A DNA stretch of 64,000 nt from Microbacterium sp. Leaf151 (GTDB lineage Bacteria > Actinomycetota > Actinomycetes > Actinomycetales > Microbacteriaceae): contig NZ_LMOR01000004.1 in NCBI RefSeq assembly GCF_001424225.1, forward strand, positions 186,001 to 250,000, in the 5' to 3' direction. Shown in pieces: positions 18,249-29,119 of the stretch. Within the stretch, counting starts at the first letter, position 1. Each line of letters begins with the position of its first letter. The notes under the pieces are model-generated. The model searched no databases. It was not told the origin of the DNA and saw nothing but the letters and a program-made list of their open reading frames with translations. A program made the position numbers and the translations under genes.

Positions 18249-18464
18249 GGCCGCCCGCCGGGGCGACGACACACCCCACCCCTCGGGCGTGAGGCCGCCC
18301 GCCGGGGCGACGACACACCCCACCCCTCGGGCGTGAGGCCGCCCGCCGGGGCGACGACACACCTCACCCCTCGGGCGTGAAGCCGCCCGCCGGGGCGACA
18401 ACACACCTCACCCCTCGGGCGTGAAGCCGCCCGCCGGGGCGACGACACACCTCACTCGTCGGGG
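18245..18464. repeat. 44-bp tandem array, five full units plus partial copies
   Basis: Units start at 18245, 18289, 18333, 18377 and 18421, each beginning GTGAGGCCGCCCGCCGGGGC or GTGAAG.... A partial unit precedes the array and diverged sequence follows from 18465. The luxR stop (18246-18248) and the recX stop (18452-18454) both lie inside it. Most units contain GTGAGG...CCTCAC or a close variant, able to pair within the unit. Outer copies read CTCACTCGTCGGG, inner ones CACCCCTCGGG. Confidence 0.92.
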
Positions 18465-19425
18465 GTGAACCGCACGCCTGAGGCAGGACGGGCGAATGGG
18501 CGCGACCGGCCGATGCCGGCCTCCGCCAGAGCGGACCGGGATGCTGTCAGAGCGATCGAAGAGGGATAACCGCGACGGCCCAGTTGTCCTGCCAGGCGGC
18601 GGAGCGCCGCTTCGTACTCGACGCCTTCGACCGCGCGCACCTTCGACCGGGCGAACTCGAGTGCACGCTCGGCGTCGTCATCGGGCAGCGCAGCGAGTGC
18701 CGCCTCGGCGACGTCTCGCGGGATGCCGCGCTTGCGCAGCGTCTCCGCCACGGCACGGCGACCCTCTCCCCGCTTCTCGACGGCCGACATCGCCAGCTGC
18801 TCAGCGAACGTCGTGTCATCCAGATATCCGAGGTCGACGAAGTGGTCGACGATCTCGTCGGCGAGGACATCGTCGGCGCCCTCTGTGCCACGCACCACCC
18901 CTCGGGCTTCGGAGAGTGACAACGACCTCGACCGCAGCTTTCGCAGGAGCACGGCCTCGGCGTGCTGTCGTATCTCTTCCGCCGCTGCGACATCGTCGCG
19001 GCCTCCACGGCCATCGCCGCGCGGGGGATCCGGCTCCGCTGGAGAAGCACTCTGCTCGGACGCATCGTCCCCACCGCCGAGATCTCGGAGGGGCCGCAGG
19101 CGAGGACGCCTCGCGACCTGCTCGCCAAGAGCATCGGCGGCGTCCGCGGACGCATCAGCGGCGTCCCGCCCGAGCGACGGGTGCGCAGAGGAGGACCGCC
19201 CCCGGGAACCGAAGAGAGGGATGACCGGTGCGAGGGCATCATCCGCCGTACGCGACAGGCCGCGAAGGATCCGCCCACTTTGACCGAGCTCACCTAACGT
19301 TCCGCCGGTCCCGTGGTCGTCACGCGCCCCGTCGGTCCCGTGGTCGTCACGCGCCCCGTCGGTCCCGTGGTCGTCGCCCGCCCCGTAGAACGGGCGACGA
19401 CCCGAATCGTTACCGTCGTCTGTCA

Positions 19426-19426
<1 letters not shown>
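18452..19426 (-). CDS. recX: Regulatory protein RecX with long N-terminal extension
   Basis: From ATG 19426 this is about 324 aa, roughly twice the usual RecX length. The RecX helical repeats occupy the C-terminal 175 residues (AVLLRKLRSRSLSLSEARGV, DHFVDLGYLDDTTFAEQLAM, KRGIPRDVAEAALAAL). The N-terminal 150 residues are acidic, low-complexity and contain three copies of DDHGTDGAR. RecX binds RecA and limits its recombinase activity. The start overlaps the recA stop (TGATG); a GTG one codon upstream is equally possible. The C-terminus FTPDE falls in the last unit of the 44-bp array. Confidence 0.9.
19307..19387. repeat. 27-bp in-frame tandem repeat in recX, three copies
   Basis: Three units of 27 bases start at 19307, 19334 and 19361 and encode DDHGTDGAR, DDHGTDGAR and the variant GDDHGTDGA on the minus strand. 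The third carries substitutions. The frame is kept, so length change would not break recX. Confidence 0.85.
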
Positions 19427-20487
<1,061 letters not shown>

Positions 20488-21013
20488 GACATCTTCTTTC
20501 TGCTCGCGTTCCGGTCGCCTATAGGCTGTCGTGCCTCCCACCGACGGTGGGTCAGTCCGACAAGGCGTTCAGGTGTCGTTCGACGTTCTCCACGTTAGGG
20601 AGGGCCTCCGACATTGGTGTCGGAGCGCCGCCCGTCTGGGGACGAACACGTCACTTTGCCTGCTGTGAAGGAGCCTACGCCTGGCTCGAACGTAGTTTCG
20701 AGGACACGCCGGGAACTTATGTACGAATGTTCCGAGCCCGGCCGCGACGACTGGTATCCCTACTCCGACGCGCATACGCGAGTGCACGACGACCGCGGAG
20801 CTCGCGCTGGGACACCCGCCGCGGCGTCGGCCGGGCACAACACCGCGCCGCAGGGCTCATGCCACCGGCGCACCCGGCACGACGCTTACACAGATGACGC
20901 ACCTTCGTGCCGGCAGAAAGCATACAAAGCGCGCTCCCGCCAGAGCCCCCGACGCGGGCTCACCCGGACGGCGTGCAGCGACCCGGGAACCTTCTCGGCC
21001 GCCCCCGAACTCG
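20488..21013. other. recA upstream region, no gene seen
   Basis: In this 526-base gap no frame with family-like sequence was found. It contains an SOS-box-like site at 20687-20700 and two perfect hairpins in the direction of recA: 20537-20542 with 20546-20551 (6 bp), and 20606-20613 with 20618-20625 (8 bp, CTCCGACA/TGTCGGAG). A -10-like TATAGG occurs on the minus strand near 20520. The rest is featureless to the eye. Confidence 0.6.
20687..20700. promoter_or_regulatory. SOS (LexA)-box-like site upstream of recA
   Basis: CGAACGTAGTTTCG matches CGAAC-N4-GTTCG with one mismatch and is flanked by T and A, extending the palindrome to TCGAACGTAGTTTCGA (20686-20701). It is about 200 bases from the recA start, so the SOS promoter would give a long leader. 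Confidence 0.65.
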
Positions 21014-21238
21014 TCAGGAACGACGCGGCTCCAGCCGGCCGACGCCGTAACGGCGATCATCGGCCACGTCGGTCTCTTCGCAGAGCGCCAACCAGACCTC
21101 GCGCGGATCCACGCCCGCGGCCAAGGCGTCCGCGCTGGTGCGACCGCCCACGGCGGACAGGATCAGATCGCTCAGTAGCGATCCGCCGCGCGCACCGAAT
21201 TCGTCGGCGACGGCGCGATCGAACTCGCTACGACGCAT
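21014..21238 (-). CDS. DUF3046 domain protein
   Basis: This 74-aa soluble protein is MRRSEFDRAVADEFGARGGS..., with the DUF3046 core SLLSDLILSAVGGRTSADAL and EVWLALCEETDVADDRRYG. In many actinobacteria, including M. tuberculosis (Rv2738c), a gene of this family lies beside recA, as here. Its function is unknown; the small acidic fold and fixed position suggest a link with RecA/RecX, which is only inference. It starts 12 bases after the clgR stop. Confidence 0.88.
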   Translation of the reverse strand: MRRSEFDRAVADEFGARGGSLLSDLILSAVGGRTSADALAAGVDPREVWLALCEETDVADDRRYGVGRLEPRRS

Positions 21239-21250
21239 GCTCGGAACGGA

Positions 21251-21559
21251 TCAGCGCAGTGACAGCTCGGGCTCGACCGACGCAACGAGCTCGTCGGGGA
21301 CCACGTCGGGGAAGGTCTGCAGGCCTTCAAGCACCGAGAGCCGGTCGCCGACCTGACGCATGATGGTCGAGATCGGGACGTCGAGGGCCTCAGCCACGGA
21401 GGCGAGGATCTCGCTGGACGCCTCTTTTTGACCACGCTCGACCTCACTGAGGTAGCCGAGGGCCACGCTTGCGCGGCTGGCGACCTGGCGGAGAGTGCGC
21501 CCCTTCTGCTGGCGGAGGTCACGCAGGACTTCGCCGATCTCTTGACGAACCAGGATCAC
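21251..21559 (-). CDS. clgR: ClgR-like XRE-family transcriptional regulator
   Basis: This 102-aa protein starts at GTG 21559 after GAGGAGG. The helix-turn-helix is residues 12-60 (LRDLRQQKGRTLRQVASRAS, VALGYLSEVERGQKEASSEI), very close to actinobacterial ClgR. ClgR activates clpP and clpC after protein stress and, in corynebacteria and mycobacteria, responds to envelope stress. It sits beside cinA, pgsA and ftsK as in M. tuberculosis. ClgR is normally a Clp substrate; the C-terminus ELSLR is hydrophobic but lacks the classical LAA ending. Confidence 0.88.
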   Translation of the reverse strand: MILVRQEIGEVLRDLRQQKGRTLRQVASRASVALGYLSEVERGQKEASSEILASVAEALDVPISTIMRQVGDRLSVLEGLQTFPDVVPDELVASVEPELSLR

Positions 21560-21751
21560 TTGGGGGCCCTCCTCACTGCTGATTCCGTCGTTGCCCGAGT
21601 GGACAACTGTGAAACACCGTCTGTGGTCACCCTAATGCCGTGCGCTGTGCACCGGATGGGAATCGCTGGACGAAACCAGGATGTGCGATCATTTGTTCCC
21701 GCGATCTGGCTCGGGGAGATTTCGGCCCCGGATCACCGCGTAGCCAGCGCG

Positions 21752-22279
21752 TCACAACGCAGCCAACGCGCGTCGGATCGCCAGGTGGGCGGTCTCGCGG
21801 CGGATGCGCTCTCTGTCGCCCGCGATGACGAGCGAGTCGACGCGGGTGCCCAGCGGCGTCGAGACGGCGATGTGCACGGTTCCGACGGGCTGGCCGTCTT
21901 GCTCGTCGGGGCCCGCGACCCCGGTGGTGGCGATTCCGACATCGGCGGCGACCCCGTCACGGCCGAGGACGTCACGAACGCCGCGGGCCATCTGTCGGGC
22001 GACACGCGGGTGTACGGCACCGTGTGCGTCGAGGAGCGCCTGATCGACGCCCAACAGACCGTGTTTCAGGTCGGTCGCGTACGCGACCACTCCCCCGCGC
22101 ACCGCACGCGACGCGCCCGGGACGTCGACCAGAGACGACACGACGAGGCCACCGGTGAGCGACTCCGCGACCGCGATCGTCCACCCGAGCTCTCCGAGAC
22201 GCTCGAGCAGGAGCCCGGCGCTTTCTCGGGGCGTTCGTACGACGGTTTCGTCGAAGTCCTCGGGGATGCCCTCGATCAC
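21752..22279 (-). CDS. cinA: CinA-family nicotinamide-nucleotide amidohydrolase
   Basis: From GTG 22279 this is 175 aa, only the C-terminal CinA (PncC-type) domain, without the N-terminal MoCF-like domain of long CinA. Motifs are AVAESLTGGLVVSSLVDVPG, VVAYATDLKHGLLGV and ATTGVAGPDEQDGQPVGTVH. PncC deamidates NMN to NaMN in pyridine-nucleotide recycling. The GTG overlaps the pgsA stop (GTGA), so the two are coupled; a long upstream extension in this frame runs through pgsA and is a shadow. Confidence 0.9.
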   Translation of the reverse strand: MIEGIPEDFDETVVRTPRESAGLLLERLGELGWTIAVAESLTGGLVVSSLVDVPGASRAVRGGVVAYATDLKHGLLGVDQALLDAHGAVHPRVARQMARGVRDVLGRDGVAADVGIATTGVAGPDEQDGQPVGTVHIAVSTPLGTRVDSLVIAGDRERIRRETAHLAIRRALAAL

Positions 22280-22860
22280 CGGCTTCCGCGCTTCCGCGCC
22301 GCGCGAACCTCGGTCACGACGTAGTCGATTCCCGACGCGATCGTGAGAATCACCGCGATCGTCATCGTCACCACGCTCGCCCACCACACGGCGCTCTGCC
22401 AGGCCGCCGCATCCGACAAGCTCCCCAACGGCAGAAGCGCAATGGACAACGCGATCGACTGGAAGACGGTCTTGAGCTTGCCCATCCAGGCAGCCGCCAG
22501 CACGTGATCGCTGACGACGATGAAGCGGTAGACGGTGATGCCGATCTCGCGCACGAGCACGATGATCGTGACCCACCAATCGAGCTCGCCCAGGATCGAG
22601 AGGCCGACGAAGGCGACACCGGTCAGAACCTTGTCGGCGATGGGGTCGAGGAGCTTGCCGAGATCGCTGACGATGTTGTACCGACGCGCGATATAGCCGT
22701 CGACGCCGTCCGTGGCGATGGCGACGATGAACAGAACCGCCGCTGCCCACCGCAACCCGCCGCCCGCGCCCCCGTCGGCCAGGAGCATCCACAGGAAGAT
22801 CGGCGCACAGAGGATGCGCGCGATCGTGATCGCGTTGGGCAGCTGAGGATGGACGGCCAT
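22276..22860 (-). CDS. pgsA: CDP-diacylglycerol-glycerol-3-phosphate 3-phosphatidyltransferase
   Basis: This 194-aa membrane protein has about five to six transmembrane segments. The CDP-alcohol phosphotransferase signature is complete in DGVDGYIARRYNIVSDLGKL followed by LDPIADK. It makes phosphatidylglycerol phosphate at the inner membrane. Its ATG shares one base with the ftsK stop (TGATG), and its stop overlaps the cinA GTG. Other CDP-alcohol transferases share the motif, but the synteny (clgR, cinA, ftsK) matches PgsA. Confidence 0.92.
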   Translation of the reverse strand: MAVHPQLPNAITIARILCAPIFLWMLLADGGAGGGLRWAAAVLFIVAIATDGVDGYIARRYNIVSDLGKLLDPIADKVLTGVAFVGLSILGELDWWVTIIVLVREIGITVYRFIVVSDHVLAAAWMGKLKTVFQSIALSIALLPLGSLSDAAAWQSAVWWASVVTMTIAVILTIASGIDYVVTEVRAARKRGSR

Positions 22861-25589
22861 CAGTCGCGCCCCGTCAGCTGCCAGGCGTCTTCCGAACCCT
22901 CGTCGTCGTCGTCGTTCACGACGGGCAGACCCTCGAACTGCGCCTCGATGGGGTCGTCGCCGTAGCGATCGTCGGACGCCGCAGTCACGGGGGCGGACGG
23001 GGTGTCGTCGCCGCGCAGGCGGGCCATCACCGCCGGCAGCTGTTCGTTGGTGACGAGCACATCGCGGGCCTTCGACCCCTCCGAGGGTCCGACGATCTCG
23101 CGCGACTCGAGAAGATCCATCAGGCGCCCGGCCTTCGCAAAGCCGACGCGGAGCTTGCGCTGCAGCATCGAGGTCGATCCGAACTGGGTCGACACGACCA
23201 GCTCGGCGGCGGCGAGGAGCAGCTCGAGGTCGTCACCGATGTCGGCGTCGATCTCTTTCTTCTCGGCAGCGGCCTGCACGTCGGAGCGGTACTCGGGCCG
23301 CGCCTGCTGCGTGACGTGCGCGACGACCTTCTCGATCTCTTGCTCACTCACCCACGCGCCTTGCACGCGGACCGCCTTCGACGCGCCCATCGGGAGGAAC
23401 AGCCCATCGCCCTGGCCGATCAGCCGGTCGGCGCCCGGCTGGTCGAGGATGACGCGGGAGTCCGTGACGCTCGTGACCGCGAACGCGAGACGCGAGGGCA
23501 CGTTGGCCTTGATGAGTCCCGTCACCACGTCGACCGACGGTCGCTGCGTGGCCAGGACCAGGTGGATGCCACTGGCGCGGGCGAGCTGCGTGATTCGCAC
23601 GATCGAGTCTTCGACATCGCGGGGAGCGACCATCATGAGGTCGGCGAGCTCGTCGACGACCACGAGGAGGTAGGGGTAGGGCTTGAGCACGCGCTCGCTG
23701 CCCGCCGGCAGCTTGAGCTCACCGGCGACGACGGCCCGGTTGAAGTCGTCGATGTGGCGGAAGCCGAACGACGCGAGGTCGTCGTAACGCATGTCCATCT
23801 CTTTGACGACCCACTGCAGCGCCTCGGCGGCCTTCTTCGGGTTCGTGATGATGGGCGTGATGAGGTGTGGGACGCCCGCGTACGAAGTCAACTCGACGCG
23901 CTTCGGGTCGATGAGCACCATTCGCACGTCGGACGGCTTCGCCCGCATGAGCAGGCTCGTGATCATCGAATTCACGAAGCTGGACTTGCCGGAGCCGGTG
24001 GAACCGGCGACCAGCAGGTGGGGCATCTTCGCGAGGTTGGCCACGACGAACCCGCCGCCCACGTCTTTGCCGACGCCGATGGTCATGGGGTGGGTCGAGG
24101 TGGTGGCGGCATCCGATCGGAGGATGTCGCCCAGCGTGACGATCTCGCGATCGGCGTTGGGGATCTCGACACCGATGGCGCTCTTGCCCGGGATGGGGGC
24201 GAGGATGCGCACCTCGTTCGAGGCGACGGCGTAGGCGATGTTGTTCGTCAGGGCGGTGATGCGTTCGACCTTGACGCCGTGCCCCACCTCGATCTCGTAC
24301 TGCGTGACAGTCGGACCCCGCGAGAACCCGGTGACGCGCGCGTCGACCTTGAACTGCTGCATCACGCTCTCGATGGCCGCGACGACCGCGTCGTTGGCGG
24401 CCGATCGCGCCTTGGGCGGTGTGCCGCTGGCCAGCGCGGTGACGGCCGGGAGGCGGTAGTTGGCCGCCGGCGGCGCACCGGCGTTGTCGCCGCCGAGGCC
24501 CGCGATGCCGGGCAGGTCATCGTCGTCGACACTGTCGTCGACCGGCGAATCGTCGTGGAGGCCGCGGCCGGATGCGGCCGCCTGGAGGACGCGTGGGTCG
24601 AAGATCTCGGTCACCGCATCGGGGGCCGGGGGGCGCGGCGGAGTCGTCACGGACGGCGTCGACACGCGTGGCGCGACCGGCTCGGGAGCGACGACAGCCG
24701 ACTCGAAGCCGCCCTGCGGCGTCCCCGGGGACAGCAGCGTCGTGAGGTCGTCGGACCCGAGGGCGCCGTCGGCGTCTTCTTCACGCCCGGAGCGGTTGCG
24801 CCGCCACCACGGGAGCGACTTCTCGGCGGGCGCGTCATCGTCGTCGTCGACGGGGAGCGCCTTGGTGGCCGGATCAGGCCGCTCGGTGCGTTCGACCCCG
24901 AACATCCACGCGTACAGGTCGCCCAGACGACGGCCGATGCGGTTGGGCGGCGTCTTGGTGAGGATGAGGACGCTCAACACGGCGAGCAGCGACAGTGCGA
25001 TGTAGGCGCCCACGTCTTGCAGGACGAGCGCGAGGGGCTCACCGACGATCCACCCGGCGATACCGCCGGCAGGGCTCAGGGCGGGCAGGCCGCCCTGGTT
25101 GGGCACGGGACGATCGCCCGCGACGTGCAGGAAGCCGGCGACGGTCACGACGAACAAGCCGAAGCCGATCCCCACCCGCCCGTTGTCATGAACGGAGGCC
25201 GGGTGGCGGAAGAGCCAGCCCGCGAGCAGGAGAAGCAGCACCGGGAGCACGAATGCGACGCGACCGACGAGGGCGCCGAAGCTGTAGGCGCTGATGATCG
25301 CCGCGGCATCCGTCCCGATGAAGAACCACTCGACGACGGCGCCGATCACGGCGAGCACGACGAGGAAGAACGGGAACCCGTCGCGACGCTGATCGCGCTC
25401 GAGGGTCTCGGGGCCGAACGCGCGGAACATGCCGCCGACGCCGTGGGCGACCGCCATCCAGGCTCGAACGGCTGCCGCGGGCTTCTCGGGCTCGTCGACG
25501 TAGCGCTTGGGCGCGGGAGCGGGAGCCTTGGACCGCGCTGACCCCTTCGCGGGGGCGCGACCGCCGGACGGGGACGAGGTTCGAGCCAT
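22860..25589 (-). CDS. ftsK: DNA translocase FtsK
   Basis: This 909-aa protein starts [20 protein letters not shown]. The N-terminal region has four transmembrane segments (for example [20 protein letters not shown]). A low-complexity acidic/Pro linker of about 200 residues follows. The motor domain has Walker [41 protein letters not shown] with Walker B, and [16 protein letters not shown]. The C-terminal gamma winged helix is near [17 protein letters not shown]. It clears chromosome termini at the septum and activates XerCD. It is first of ftsK-pgsA-cinA with one- to four-base overlaps. Confidence 0.96.
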   Translation of the reverse strand: MARTSSPSGGRAPAKGSARSKAPAPAPKRYVDEPEKPAAAVRAWMAVAHGVGGMFRAFGPETLERDQRRDGFPFFLVVLAVIGAVVEWFFIGTDAAAIISAYSFGALVGRVAFVLPVLLLLLAGWLFRHPASVHDNGRVGIGFGLFVVTVAGFLHVAGDRPVPNQGGLPALSPAGGIAGWIVGEPLALVLQDVGAYIALSLLAVLSVLILTKTPPNRIGRRLGDLYAWMFGVERTERPDPATKALPVDDDDDAPAEKSLPWWRRNRSGREEDADGALGSDDLTTLLSPGTPQGGFESAVVAPEPVAPRVSTPSVTTPPRPPAPDAVTEIFDPRVLQAAASGRGLHDDSPVDDSVDDDDLPGIAGLGGDNAGAPPAANYRLPAVTALASGTPPKARSAANDAVVAAIESVMQQFKVDARVTGFSRGPTVTQYEIEVGHGVKVERITALTNNIAYAVASNEVRILAPIPGKSAIGVEIPNADREIVTLGDILRSDAATTSTHPMTIGVGKDVGGGFVVANLAKMPHLLVAGSTGSGKSSFVNSMITSLLMRAKPSDVRMVLIDPKRVELTSYAGVPHLITPIITNPKKAAEALQWVVKEMDMRYDDLASFGFRHIDDFNRAVVAGELKLPAGSERVLKPYPYLLVVVDELADLMMVAPRDVEDSIVRITQLARASGIHLVLATQRPSVDVVTGLIKANVPSRLAFAVTSVTDSRVILDQPGADRLIGQGDGLFLPMGASKAVRVQGAWVSEQEIEKVVAHVTQQARPEYRSDVQAAAEKKEIDADIGDDLELLLAAAELVVSTQFGSTSMLQRKLRVGFAKAGRLMDLLESREIVGPSEGSKARDVLVTNEQLPAVMARLRGDDTPSAPVTAASDDRYGDDPIEAQFEGLPVVNDDDDEGSEDAWQLTGRD

Positions 25590-25639
25590 TCCTCCACGGT
25601 AGGCGGCACCTCCGACATTCGCTCGCACCGACGCGGGGT

Positions 25640-26131
25640 TCAGCCCAGCCGCTTGACCATGGCGTCGCGTCCGATCCCACGGCGGACGACCGCGAAGCCC
25701 TCCGACCGGTACAGCGAGACCGCGTAGTTGTCACGCTCGACGCTGAGGCTGATGCGCGCGTACCCCTCGCCGCGGGCATGGTCGGCGAGCCGCCGCAGCA
25801 GGGCACGACCGATTCCGTGGGCTCTCCATACCGGCCGTACGCCGATGATGAGTTCGGGGACGCCGGTGCCCACCCACCCGAAACCGGGCTCGTCACGGGG
25901 CAGCATGCGGTACCACGCCGCCCCCACCGGCTCGCCGCCGGGAGACTCGGCGATGAATCCGGCGTCGCCGGGACGGAGCCAGCCGGCGATGTACCGGCTG
26001 TACTCCGGGCTGCTGATGATCTCGTGGCGCGGACGCGCAGCGCCGGCGCGCCAATTGGCGGCCTCGACGGCCATGTCGGCCAGGAACACGCCGTCGGACC
26101 GGAGCGCCGCGCGAATCGGGAGAGCGGGCAT
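25640..26131 (-). CDS. GNAT family N-acetyltransferase
   Basis: This 163-aa protein starts [20 protein letters not shown]. The acetyl-CoA-binding motif is [20 protein letters not shown], with the C-terminal beta-bulge [20 protein letters not shown], both typical of GNAT enzymes. The substrate is unknown. It ends about 50 bases upstream of ftsK on the same strand and lies behind the rnj terminator. A 27-residue in-frame extension to 26212 has no family similarity. Confidence 0.85.
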   Translation of the reverse strand: MPALPIRAALRSDGVFLADMAVEAANWRAGAARPRHEIISSPEYSRYIAGWLRPGDAGFIAESPGGEPVGAAWYRMLPRDEPGFGWVGTGVPELIIGVRPVWRAHGIGRALLRRLADHARGEGYARISLSVERDNYAVSLYRSEGFAVVRRGIGRDAMVKRLG

Positions 26132-26254
26132 GCCCGCATGATAGCGATAAGCGCCGGTCGCGACAGAACGGCGAGGTCCGCACGGCAGCCGCACCCTCAC
26201 ACCACCCGGCACCGCAGGGAGCGATCACCGATGCGGGCGGGCGTCTGGAGACGA

Positions 26255-26286
26255 CGAAGCGCCGCGGGCGAACCCGCGGCGCTTCG
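26255..26286. terminator. 14-bp perfect hairpin terminator of rnj
   Basis: CGAAGCGCCGCGGG at 26255-26268 pairs perfectly with 26273-26286, loop CGAA. It lies seven bases past the rnj stop. Confidence 0.85.
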
Positions 26287-26293
26287 GTGTCGA

Positions 26294-27970
26294 TCAGGCC
26301 TCGATGACCATCGGCACGATCATGGGCCGACGACGGAGCGACTGGTTGACCCAGCGACCGATGGTGCGGCGGACGACCTGCTGGAGCGCGTGATTGTCAC
26401 GGACGCCCGACTTCGCCGCTTCGGCCAGGGCGGCCGCGATCTTCGGCTTGACGCTGTCGAAGACCTTGTCGTCCTCGGCGAAACCACGGGCGTGGATCTC
26501 AGGACCCGAGATGATCTTCCCGGTCGCCGAATCGACGACGACGATCACCGAGATGAAGCCCTCTTCGCCCAGGATGCGGCGGTCCTTGAGGTCGGCATCC
26601 GTGATCTCGCCCACCGACGAACCGTCGACGTAGACGAATCCGATGTCGACCTGGCCGACGACGCGGGCGACGCCGTCACGCAGGTCGACGACGGTGCCGT
26701 TCTCGCCCAGGATCGTGTTGTCTTCCGGGATCCCCGTCTCGCGCGCCAGCTTCGCGTTCGCCATGAGGTGGCGGTACTCGCCGTGCACGGGCAGGACGTT
26801 CTTGGGCTTGAGGATGTTGTAGCAGTACAGCAACTCGCCCGCGGCGGCGTGACCCGACACGTGCACCTTGGCGTTGCCTTTGTGCACGACGGTCGCGCCG
26901 AGCTTGGTCAGCCCGTCGATCACGCGGTAGATCGCGTTCTCATTCCCGGGGATCTGGCTGGATGCCAGGATGATCGTGTCGCCCGCGCCCGGCTCGATCG
27001 CGTGGTCGAGGTTGGCCATGCGGCTCAGCACCGCCATCGGCTCGCCCTGCGATCCTGTCGACATGTAGACGATCTTGTTGTCGGGCAGGTCGCGGGCCTT
27101 CTTGTAGTCGATCAGCACGCCGTCGGGGACGTTCAGGTAGCCGAGGTCGGCGGCGATGCCCATGTTGCGCACCATGCTGCGCCCGAGCAGCGCCACGCGG
27201 CGCCCGTTCGCGTGGGCGGCGTCGAGCACCTGCTGCACGCGGTGCACGTGGCTCGAGAAGCTCGCCACGACGACGCGGCGCGGGGCGCGCGCGATGACCT
27301 GGTCGAGCACGGGGCCGATGGCCTTCTCGGCGGGGGTGAAGCCCGGAACGTCGGCGTTCGTGGAGTCGACCAGGAACAGGTCGACGCCCTCTTCGCCCAG
27401 CCGCGCGAAGGCGCGGAGGTCGGTGATGCGGCCGTCGAGCGGCAGCTGGTCCATCTTGAAGTCGCCGGTGGCCAGCACGAGACCGGCGGGCGTTCGGATG
27501 GCGACGGCGAGCGCGTCAGGAATGGAGTGGTTGACGGCGACGAACTCGAGGTCGAACGGGCCGACCTGCTCACGCTGACCCTCTTTCACGGTCAGCGTGT
27601 AGGGGCGGATCCGGTGCTCTTTGAGCTTCGCCTCGATGAGGGCGAGAGTGAGGCCCGACCCGATGAGGGGGATGTCGCCCTTGAGCTTGAGCAGGTAGGG
27701 AACGGCACCGATGTGGTCTTCGTGACCATGGGTGAGCACGACGCCGACGATGTCGTCGAGGCGGTGCTTGATGGGCTCGAAGTCGGGCAGGATCAGGTCG
27801 ACCCCGGGCTGATGCTCCTCGGGGAACAGCACGCCGCAATCGACGACGAGGAGCTTGCCCTCGTACTCGAACACGGTCATGTTTCGACCGACCTCGCCGA
27901 GGCCGCCGAGCGGGATCACGCGCAGGGTGCCGGGAGCGAGGGCGGGGGGATCGTAGACGGTCGTGGGCAT
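26294..27970 (-). CDS. rnj: Ribonuclease J
   Basis: This 558-aa metallo-beta-lactamase/beta-CASP nuclease starts at ATG 27970 (MPTTVYDPPALAPGTLRVIP), with GAGGAG five bases upstream. The zinc motif HGHEDHIG is residues 81-88, with ATGDFKMD and VHVSGHAAAGEL, and the C-terminal domain begins near VDGSSVGEITDADLKDRR. It degrades and processes mRNA and rRNA in bacteria without classical RNase E dominance. It lies 77 bases after dapA, in the order seen in M. tuberculosis. Confidence 0.95.
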   Translation of the reverse strand: MPTTVYDPPALAPGTLRVIPLGGLGEVGRNMTVFEYEGKLLVVDCGVLFPEEHQPGVDLILPDFEPIKHRLDDIVGVVLTHGHEDHIGAVPYLLKLKGDIPLIGSGLTLALIEAKLKEHRIRPYTLTVKEGQREQVGPFDLEFVAVNHSIPDALAVAIRTPAGLVLATGDFKMDQLPLDGRITDLRAFARLGEEGVDLFLVDSTNADVPGFTPAEKAIGPVLDQVIARAPRRVVVASFSSHVHRVQQVLDAAHANGRRVALLGRSMVRNMGIAADLGYLNVPDGVLIDYKKARDLPDNKIVYMSTGSQGEPMAVLSRMANLDHAIEPGAGDTIILASSQIPGNENAIYRVIDGLTKLGATVVHKGNAKVHVSGHAAAGELLYCYNILKPKNVLPVHGEYRHLMANAKLARETGIPEDNTILGENGTVVDLRDGVARVVGQVDIGFVYVDGSSVGEITDADLKDRRILGEEGFISVIVVVDSATGKIISGPEIHARGFAEDDKVFDSVKPKIAAALAEAAKSGVRDNHALQQVVRRTIGRWVNQSLRRRPMIVPMVIEA

Positions 27971-28047
27971 ATTTTCTCCTCGGATGCCACCGCGTGGCAT
28001 CCCTCTGTGTGGCGTCCCTGGCCGCGGATCGGCGGACGCCGATGTTC

Positions 28048-29025
28048 TTATCGCGTGGTGCCGTGCACCTTCGGCAGGGCACCGCCGGCGGCCGCATTGC
28101 GGTCGGGGCGGAAGTTGGAGAAGTCGGCGCCGGCCACGTCTTTCACGAGGGCCAGCTCGTCTTCGATCACGGCGGCCTCCCACTCTTCGGGACCGACGAG
28201 GGGCAGACGCACGCGCGGGCTGCCGATGCGGCCGAGCCCGTGCAGGATGTACTTCGCGGCGACCGTCCCGGGCACATGCGTCATGACGGCGCGCACGAGC
28301 GGCTCGAGGCCCTTGTGGGCGGCGGTGGCGGATGCCAGGTCGCCGGCGTTCACGGCATCGACGATCGTGCGGTACGGAGCCGCGGCGATGTTGGCCGTCA
28401 CCCCGATGAGTCCCGACGCACCGATGGAGAGGTGCGGGAGGACGTTGGCGTCGTCGCCCGAGAAGTACATCAGGTCGGTCTGATTCAGCACCCGGCTGAC
28501 CTCACTGAAGTCACCCTTGGCGTCTTTGATCGCGAGGATGTTGGGGTGCTTGGCGAGGCGCAGGATCGTCTCGTACTTGATGGGCACGCCCGTGCGACCG
28601 GGGATGTCGTACAGGATGACCGGCAGGTCGGTGGCGTCGGCGACGAGACGGAAGTGCGTCAGGATGCCGGCCTGCGTGGGCTTGTTGTAGTACGGCGTGA
28701 CGATCATGATGCCGTCGGCGCCGGCCTTCTCGCTGGCCTTGTAGAGCTCGATCGCGTGCGCGGTCTCGTTCGATCCGCCGCCGGTGATGATCTTGGCGCG
28801 CCCGGCCGAAACGTCTTTGCCGACCTCGACCAGCCGCAGCTTCTCGGGGTCGGTGAGGGTGGAGGTCTCACCCGTCGTCCCCGTGACGACGATGCCGTCG
28901 GCACCGGCGGTGATGACGTCGTCGATGTGCTTCTCTGTGGCGGGCCAATCGACTTCGCCGTCGGCGGTCATCGGGGTGATGAGCGCGACGAGCACCTGAC
29001 CGAAGGGATTGCCGGAGTGCGTCAT
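28048..29025 (-). CDS. dapA: 4-hydroxy-tetrahydrodipicolinate synthase
   Basis: This 325-aa TIM-barrel aldolase has the pyruvate Schiff-base K167 in LAIKDAKGD, Y139 in LYDIPGRTG and the GTTGETSTL loop. It condenses pyruvate with aspartate semialdehyde, the first committed step to DAP and lysine. Its C-terminal 15 residues (NAAAGGALPKVHGTTR) are slightly longer than usual. It precedes rnj on the same strand and is divergent from the Nudix gene. Motif completeness separates it from other NAL-family aldolases. Confidence 0.95.
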   Translation of the reverse strand: MTHSGNPFGQVLVALITPMTADGEVDWPATEKHIDDVITAGADGIVVTGTTGETSTLTDPEKLRLVEVGKDVSAGRAKIITGGGSNETAHAIELYKASEKAGADGIMIVTPYYNKPTQAGILTHFRLVADATDLPVILYDIPGRTGVPIKYETILRLAKHPNILAIKDAKGDFSEVSRVLNQTDLMYFSGDDANVLPHLSIGASGLIGVTANIAAAPYRTIVDAVNAGDLASATAAHKGLEPLVRAVMTHVPGTVAAKYILHGLGRIGSPRVRLPLVGPEEWEAAVIEDELALVKDVAGADFSNFRPDRNAAAGGALPKVHGTTR

Positions 29026-29107
29026 ACGTCCAGGTTATCGGTTCGGCGGGCGCCTCCCCCGGCGGGGCGCCCGTCTGTGGCGAACAATCCGCGACCGCCG
29101 AGCGGCC

Positions 29108-29113
29108 TAGGGT
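29108..29113 (+). promoter_or_regulatory. -10 hexamer TAGGGT, leaderless type
   Basis: TAGGGT lies six bases before the ATG at 29120, with no Shine-Dalgarno between. Confidence 0.5.
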
Positions 29114-29119
29114 GGCGGC

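Noticed and set aside
18201..18470. Possible CRISPR array
   Set aside because: The 44-bp units are directly joined without unique spacers and no cas gene is near.
20720..21010. Small gene upstream of recA on the plus strand
   Set aside because: Open frames exist but are Arg-rich, lack a ribosome site and resemble no family.
23316..25541. A 741-codon open frame on the plus strand
   Set aside because: It is exactly antisense to ftsK, has shadow-type His/Arg/Gly-rich composition and no family motif.
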